Shown here piece after piece: positions 61,245 through 64,000 of a DNA stretch of 64,000 nt. Source of the DNA: Nostoc sp. MS1 (GTDB taxonomy: Bacteria > Cyanobacteriota > Cyanobacteriia > Cyanobacteriales > Nostocaceae). Within the stretch, counting starts at the first letter, position 1. Every line of letters starts with the position of its first letter. The stretch lies in contig NZ_AP023441.1 of the NCBI RefSeq assembly GCF_019976755.1, positions 3,221,501-3,285,500 on the forward strand. Reading direction: 5' to 3'. Made by a program: the position numbers and the translations under genes. A model generated the notes under the pieces. That model searched no databases and was not told the origin of the DNA. It saw nothing but the letters and a program-made list of their open reading frames with translations.

Positions 61245-62054
61245 TTAAATTACTTCTTCGCCGCCAGGATAACAAAAGGAAGAACGGGGAGCATAGAAAC
61301 CAAAAGTGATTTCTAGTGGTTGTTTTGGTCGCAAAGCATATACAGGATGACTTGGTTGTAAAAACTCCAAAGACTCAATTTTCCAAGGAGTCACTGTTTC
61401 TGCAATATAAGGATAAACACCACTTGTATATGGGCCGTAAGGCTTTTTAGTGATGTAGCGTAATTGACCACGAGCGACACTAGCAATAGCATTCCCGACC
61501 TTAGCTTTAGTACGGATGATAGGAATACCGTTAGACTCAGTTGTGGCGATCAAGGTTTCGCCATCAAGCCTCAAAATTGTACGTCCTGGTGTTGCTGGAA
61601 CACCACGCTCTAAAACATATTTAATGACGGTAGAACTAGAGTTAAAGTAGTGAGTCCACCATCTACCAGGATTAACACCACCAGGAGCATCAAGGTTTTG
61701 CAGATCAACACCTAAATAAGTGAGTGAATACGCACCAAAGCCAGAAGTTTGTTCCGCAGTATCAACAATGTATTGGTTCATGAAGACAGCACCCTTGTAG
61801 TTGGGTGTGAACCGATTTGGCACTAAAGATTTAACCGCACTGGGATCTTCGGGAATCCAGCCGAAGTATAACATTCGGCTATTAATCACCATTTGGGGGG
61901 CTGAAAGCGTATTCGGTTCTTGAGCTTGTGCCGAACCATGACTATGAGAACCAGTAATTAAATTACTCAGTATTGGCGCACTGCTTACGGAAGCTGCACC
62001 AGTAATGAAGCCAGCTGTTTTCAGTATCTGACGGCGAGAGAAATTAGAAGACAT
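61245..62054 (-). CDS. Tat-exported acetoacetate decarboxylase-like protein
   Basis: 269 residues. The N-terminal Tat signal 'SRRQILKTAGFITGAASV' is followed by a segment ending near residue 42. The mature part resembles the acetoacetate decarboxylase fold ('LVPNRFTPNYKGAVFMNQYIVDTAEQTSGFGAYSLTYLGVDL', 'PATPGRTILRLDGETLIATTESNGIPIIRTKAKVG'). An active-site Lys equivalent cannot be fixed by eye, and exported members are unusual, so it may be a relative with other chemistry. GAGGAG before ATG 62054 is a strong ribosome site. Confidence 0.72.
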   Translation of the reverse strand: MSSNFSRRQILKTAGFITGAASVSSAPILSNLITGSHSHGSAQAQEPNTLSAPQMVINSRMLYFGWIPEDPSAVKSLVPNRFTPNYKGAVFMNQYIVDTAEQTSGFGAYSLTYLGVDLQNLDAPGGVNPGRWWTHYFNSSSTVIKYVLERGVPATPGRTILRLDGETLIATTESNGIPIIRTKAKVGNAIASVARGQLRYITKKPYGPYTSGVYPYIAETVTPWKIESLEFLQPSHPVYALRPKQPLEITFGFYAPRSSFCYPGGEEVI

Positions 62055-62454
62055 TTTTAGCTCCTCTACTTGTGTGTTGCTCTTAAGGTATAAAAGAATA
62101 TATTTAAAATATATGTGATACTTTTCACCTTTATAAAGGATTATCAGATACTTTATACCATCCTTACATATTTTTTTATCGTAAAATTACATATATGCAG
62201 CATCTAAATATACTATATTTGATATCATCGTTATTAAAATATGAATAGTATTGAGTATTAATTTGGTGATATTTAGTAAGTAATAATACTAAATATTCAG
62301 AGTTAAAGTTTTTCTTGATATTTACATATAGTAAGAAAGCGCACAGCTAACTGTGCGCTCCTACTGAATTTAACTCAAACTTCCCAAATGCACCAATAAT
62401 TCAAAACTTAAAACCTTGAGAGACTTTGGTTCTTAAATTTTGAATTTATATTCT
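62055..62454. other. Intergenic region between egtD and the decarboxylase-like gene
   Basis: 400 AT-rich bases. It carries the terminator at 62338 and presumably the promoter for the leftward decarboxylase-like gene. No gene is seen. Confidence 0.45.
62332..62359 (-). terminator. Rho-independent terminator of egtD
   Basis: A perfect 9-bp stem AGCGCACAG / CTGTGCGCT with a 4-base loop. On the minus strand it is followed by TTCTTAC, about 100 bases after the egtD stop. Confidence 0.75.
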
Positions 62455-63468
62455 TTACGCTTGCAATTGGCATAGCATTACACCAAACCACTGATTTTTA
62501 TCAGTCCAGGCTTGGATGGGTTTTAAACCTTTTGCTGTAAGTTGCTGCTTGATGGTGTCGAGGTGGAATTTACGAGAGATTTCGGTGAGGATGGTTTCAC
62601 CTGGGGCAAAATTGACGGTGAGGTTGAGCGATTTTAAATGGACTGTTTGCGATCGCTCACTTTTTAAGTGCATCTCAATTTGCTTTTCAGCCTCATTATA
62701 AAATGCCGAGTGTGTAAACTGTGTTGTATCAAAATCACCCTCAAACCGCCTGTTTAAATGCTCTAGCATATTGAGATTAAACTCTGCGGTTACGCCTTGG
62801 CTGTCATTATATGCAGGTTCCAAAATTTCCTTTGGCTTCTGCAAATCTACTCCCAACAAGAAATATTCACCCGTCTGCAAGCTGCTTCTGATTTGCGATA
62901 AGAAAATATCACACTCTTGTGGGTTAAGATTACCCAACGTACTGCCAATAAAACAAATCATCCGGCTGGATAATGTTCTAGTGGTGAGTTGTGCCAGGGC
63001 TGATTCGTAAGTTCCTGCCAGGGCGTAAACTTTTAAGGAAGGATAATCTTGTAGCAACTGCTTGGCGCTAGTTTCCAAAATTCCTGCACATACATCAATT
63101 GGTAAATAATGCAGAGGATAATCTAGTTGCTCATAAGCGTCTAGTAAGACGCGAGTTTTGGTAGAATTACCACTGCCCAGTTCTACTAATTCACAAGCAC
63201 CAGTAATTTGGGCAATTTCACCAGCATACTGTTGTAAAATAGCTGTTTCTGTGCGTGTCACGTAATATTCTGGTAACTCACAGATGCGCTCAAATAACTC
63301 AGAACCTCTGTCATCATAAAAGTAACAAGGCGGTAAGGATTTAGGTGTTTTCGTCAACCCTCTTACGACATCACTCCCAACCGTAGATGTAACTACGCGC
63401 GTTGGTTCCTGTAAACGTTGTATTTGCAAACGTTCTTCAATGCTGTTAACAGCTTTAAATACTGACAT
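62455..63468 (-). CDS. egtD: L-histidine N-alpha-methyltransferase
   Basis: 337 residues. SAM-dependent enzyme that trimethylates histidine to hercynine, the first step of ergothioneine synthesis. Marks: 'KSLPPCYFYDDRGSELFERICELPEYYVTRTE', SAM motif 'ELVELGSGNSTKTRVLLDA', 'YLPIDVCAGILETSAKQL', 'FIGSTLGNLNP', and 'FNLNMLEHLNRRFEGDFD'. GGAGG lies five bases before ATG 63468. EgtB is not in this window on either side, so the second step must be encoded elsewhere or beyond the edge. Confidence 0.95.
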   Translation of the reverse strand: MSVFKAVNSIEERLQIQRLQEPTRVVTSTVGSDVVRGLTKTPKSLPPCYFYDDRGSELFERICELPEYYVTRTETAILQQYAGEIAQITGACELVELGSGNSTKTRVLLDAYEQLDYPLHYLPIDVCAGILETSAKQLLQDYPSLKVYALAGTYESALAQLTTRTLSSRMICFIGSTLGNLNPQECDIFLSQIRSSLQTGEYFLLGVDLQKPKEILEPAYNDSQGVTAEFNLNMLEHLNRRFEGDFDTTQFTHSAFYNEAEKQIEMHLKSERSQTVHLKSLNLTVNFAPGETILTEISRKFHLDTIKQQLTAKGLKPIQAWTDKNQWFGVMLCQLQA

Positions 63469-63644
63469 TTAACCTCCGTATGCTGGATGTAACAGACTGC
63501 CCTTACAGGCGAATCTTTACGCTAGCCAGTGAAACATATAGCCATAGTAATAACATCACGCCTAAGCTGGATTAATCAAGCATTAAAGCAATATTGGAAG
63601 TTTTTTAAGAATTAAGCAGGAGGCAGGAGGTTAAATACTTTTAC

Positions 63645-63677
63645 TCAGCACGCGCTAAACGCGCCGCTACCGCTAAC
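63645..63677. repeat. Dispersed palindromic repeat, copy 2
   Basis: Inverted copy of the 33-base element at 21648-21680, here 'tcagcacgcgctaaacgcgc' plus 'cgctaccgctaac'. Two bases differ, both in the palindromic GCACGCGC/GCGCGTGC part. Confidence 0.75.
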
Positions 63678-63757
63678 ACAACTCAGGACTCATAACTCGT
63701 TAGTCTGTAGACGCGAATCATATTCGTTTAAAATAGTGTTCCGTTGCTTAAATCAAA

Positions 63758-64000
63758 ATGCTCTTTCTCGAACTGGTTCTACAAAATTTTGGCCCCTACG
63801 CTGGGAGACAAGTCATCAATCTTGATCCAAGAATTGCACAAAATCCTCAGCCAATTATTCTGTTAGGAGGAATGAATGGTGGGGGTAAAACTACTCTCAT
63901 GGATTCTATACGTCTTGCATTATACGGACAACGCGCACAATGTTCTACGCGCGGCAATTTAAGTTATAGTGATTTTTTAACTCAATGCGTCAATAGTCAA
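63758..64000 (+). CDS. dndD: DNA phosphorothioation system protein DndD, N-terminal part
   Basis: The first 81 residues before the window edge. 'MLFLELVLQNFGPYAGRQVINLDP' and the Walker A 'LLGGMNGGGKTTLMDSIRLALYG' followed by 'QRAQCSTRGNLSYSDFL' match the start of DndD, the SMC/RecN-like ATPase of phosphorothioate DNA modification. No dndB or dndC gene precedes it: upstream is 289 bases and then the divergent egtD. It may thus begin the operon, or be a separate dndD. Confidence 0.85.
   Translation, partial: MLFLELVLQNFGPYAGRQVINLDPRIAQNPQPIILLGGMNGGGKTTLMDSIRLALYGQRAQCSTRGNLSYSDFLTQCVNSQ

Overview
The window comes from a filamentous, heterocyst-forming (Nostoc/Anabaena-type) cyanobacterium. 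The evidence is a nifH gene, an Ssl1498-type light-harvesting-like protein, a ThiO-ThiG fusion, a CruA-family lycopene cyclase, many GCGATCGC (HIP1) octamers, and heptameric short tandem repeats (TGACTAA, GGACTAT, AATTCGT, TTGACAG) in most intergenic spaces. Both ends cut genes: an unidentified membrane-anchored protein at the left and dndD (DNA phosphorothioation) at the right.

1-31.7 kb is mostly chromosomal housekeeping: a class III aminotransferase beside a DUF1338/HglS-type dioxygenase, an FAD oxidase, rtcA, a type II NADH dehydrogenase, smc, a PRC-barrel protein, a PurM-like protein, a cruA-type cyclase, citramalate synthase, a 2Fe-2S ferredoxin, thiO-thiG, a TPR protein, a divergent pair of cell-wall hydrolases, a glycosyltransferase, an MFS transporter, tRNA-Arg and moaC. 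In this part simple tandem repeats have entered reading frames (smc, cimA, thiO-thiG, cruA) and sometimes supply start or stop codons.

31.7-39 kb holds a DUF389 protein, an IS982 element with a related small inverted-repeat element, and a complete carbohydrate ABC importer operon with its own ATPase. 39-50.2 kb is regulatory: two clusters of Crp/Fnr-type regulators with stand-alone receiver proteins flank an SDR gene, an orphan nifH with a long non-coding upstream region, and a hybrid histidine kinase. All three stand-alone receivers lack the phosphoacceptor Asp (Glu, Glu, Asn). A shared inverted-repeat motif (GTACG-N4-CGTAC type) lies upstream of the leading gene of each transcription unit. 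This is the best candidate in the window for an undescribed circuit.

50.5-64 kb has murT-gatD, a thioredoxin-fold protein, an IS5-type element whose transposase is split over three frames, a duplicated pair of tRNA-like genes, an unusual zinc-ribbon SDR lacking the catalytic Tyr, two sensor kinases in one unit, a Tat-exported acetoacetate-decarboxylase-like protein, egtD and the start of dndD. All identifications come from reading motifs and translations; no database search was run.
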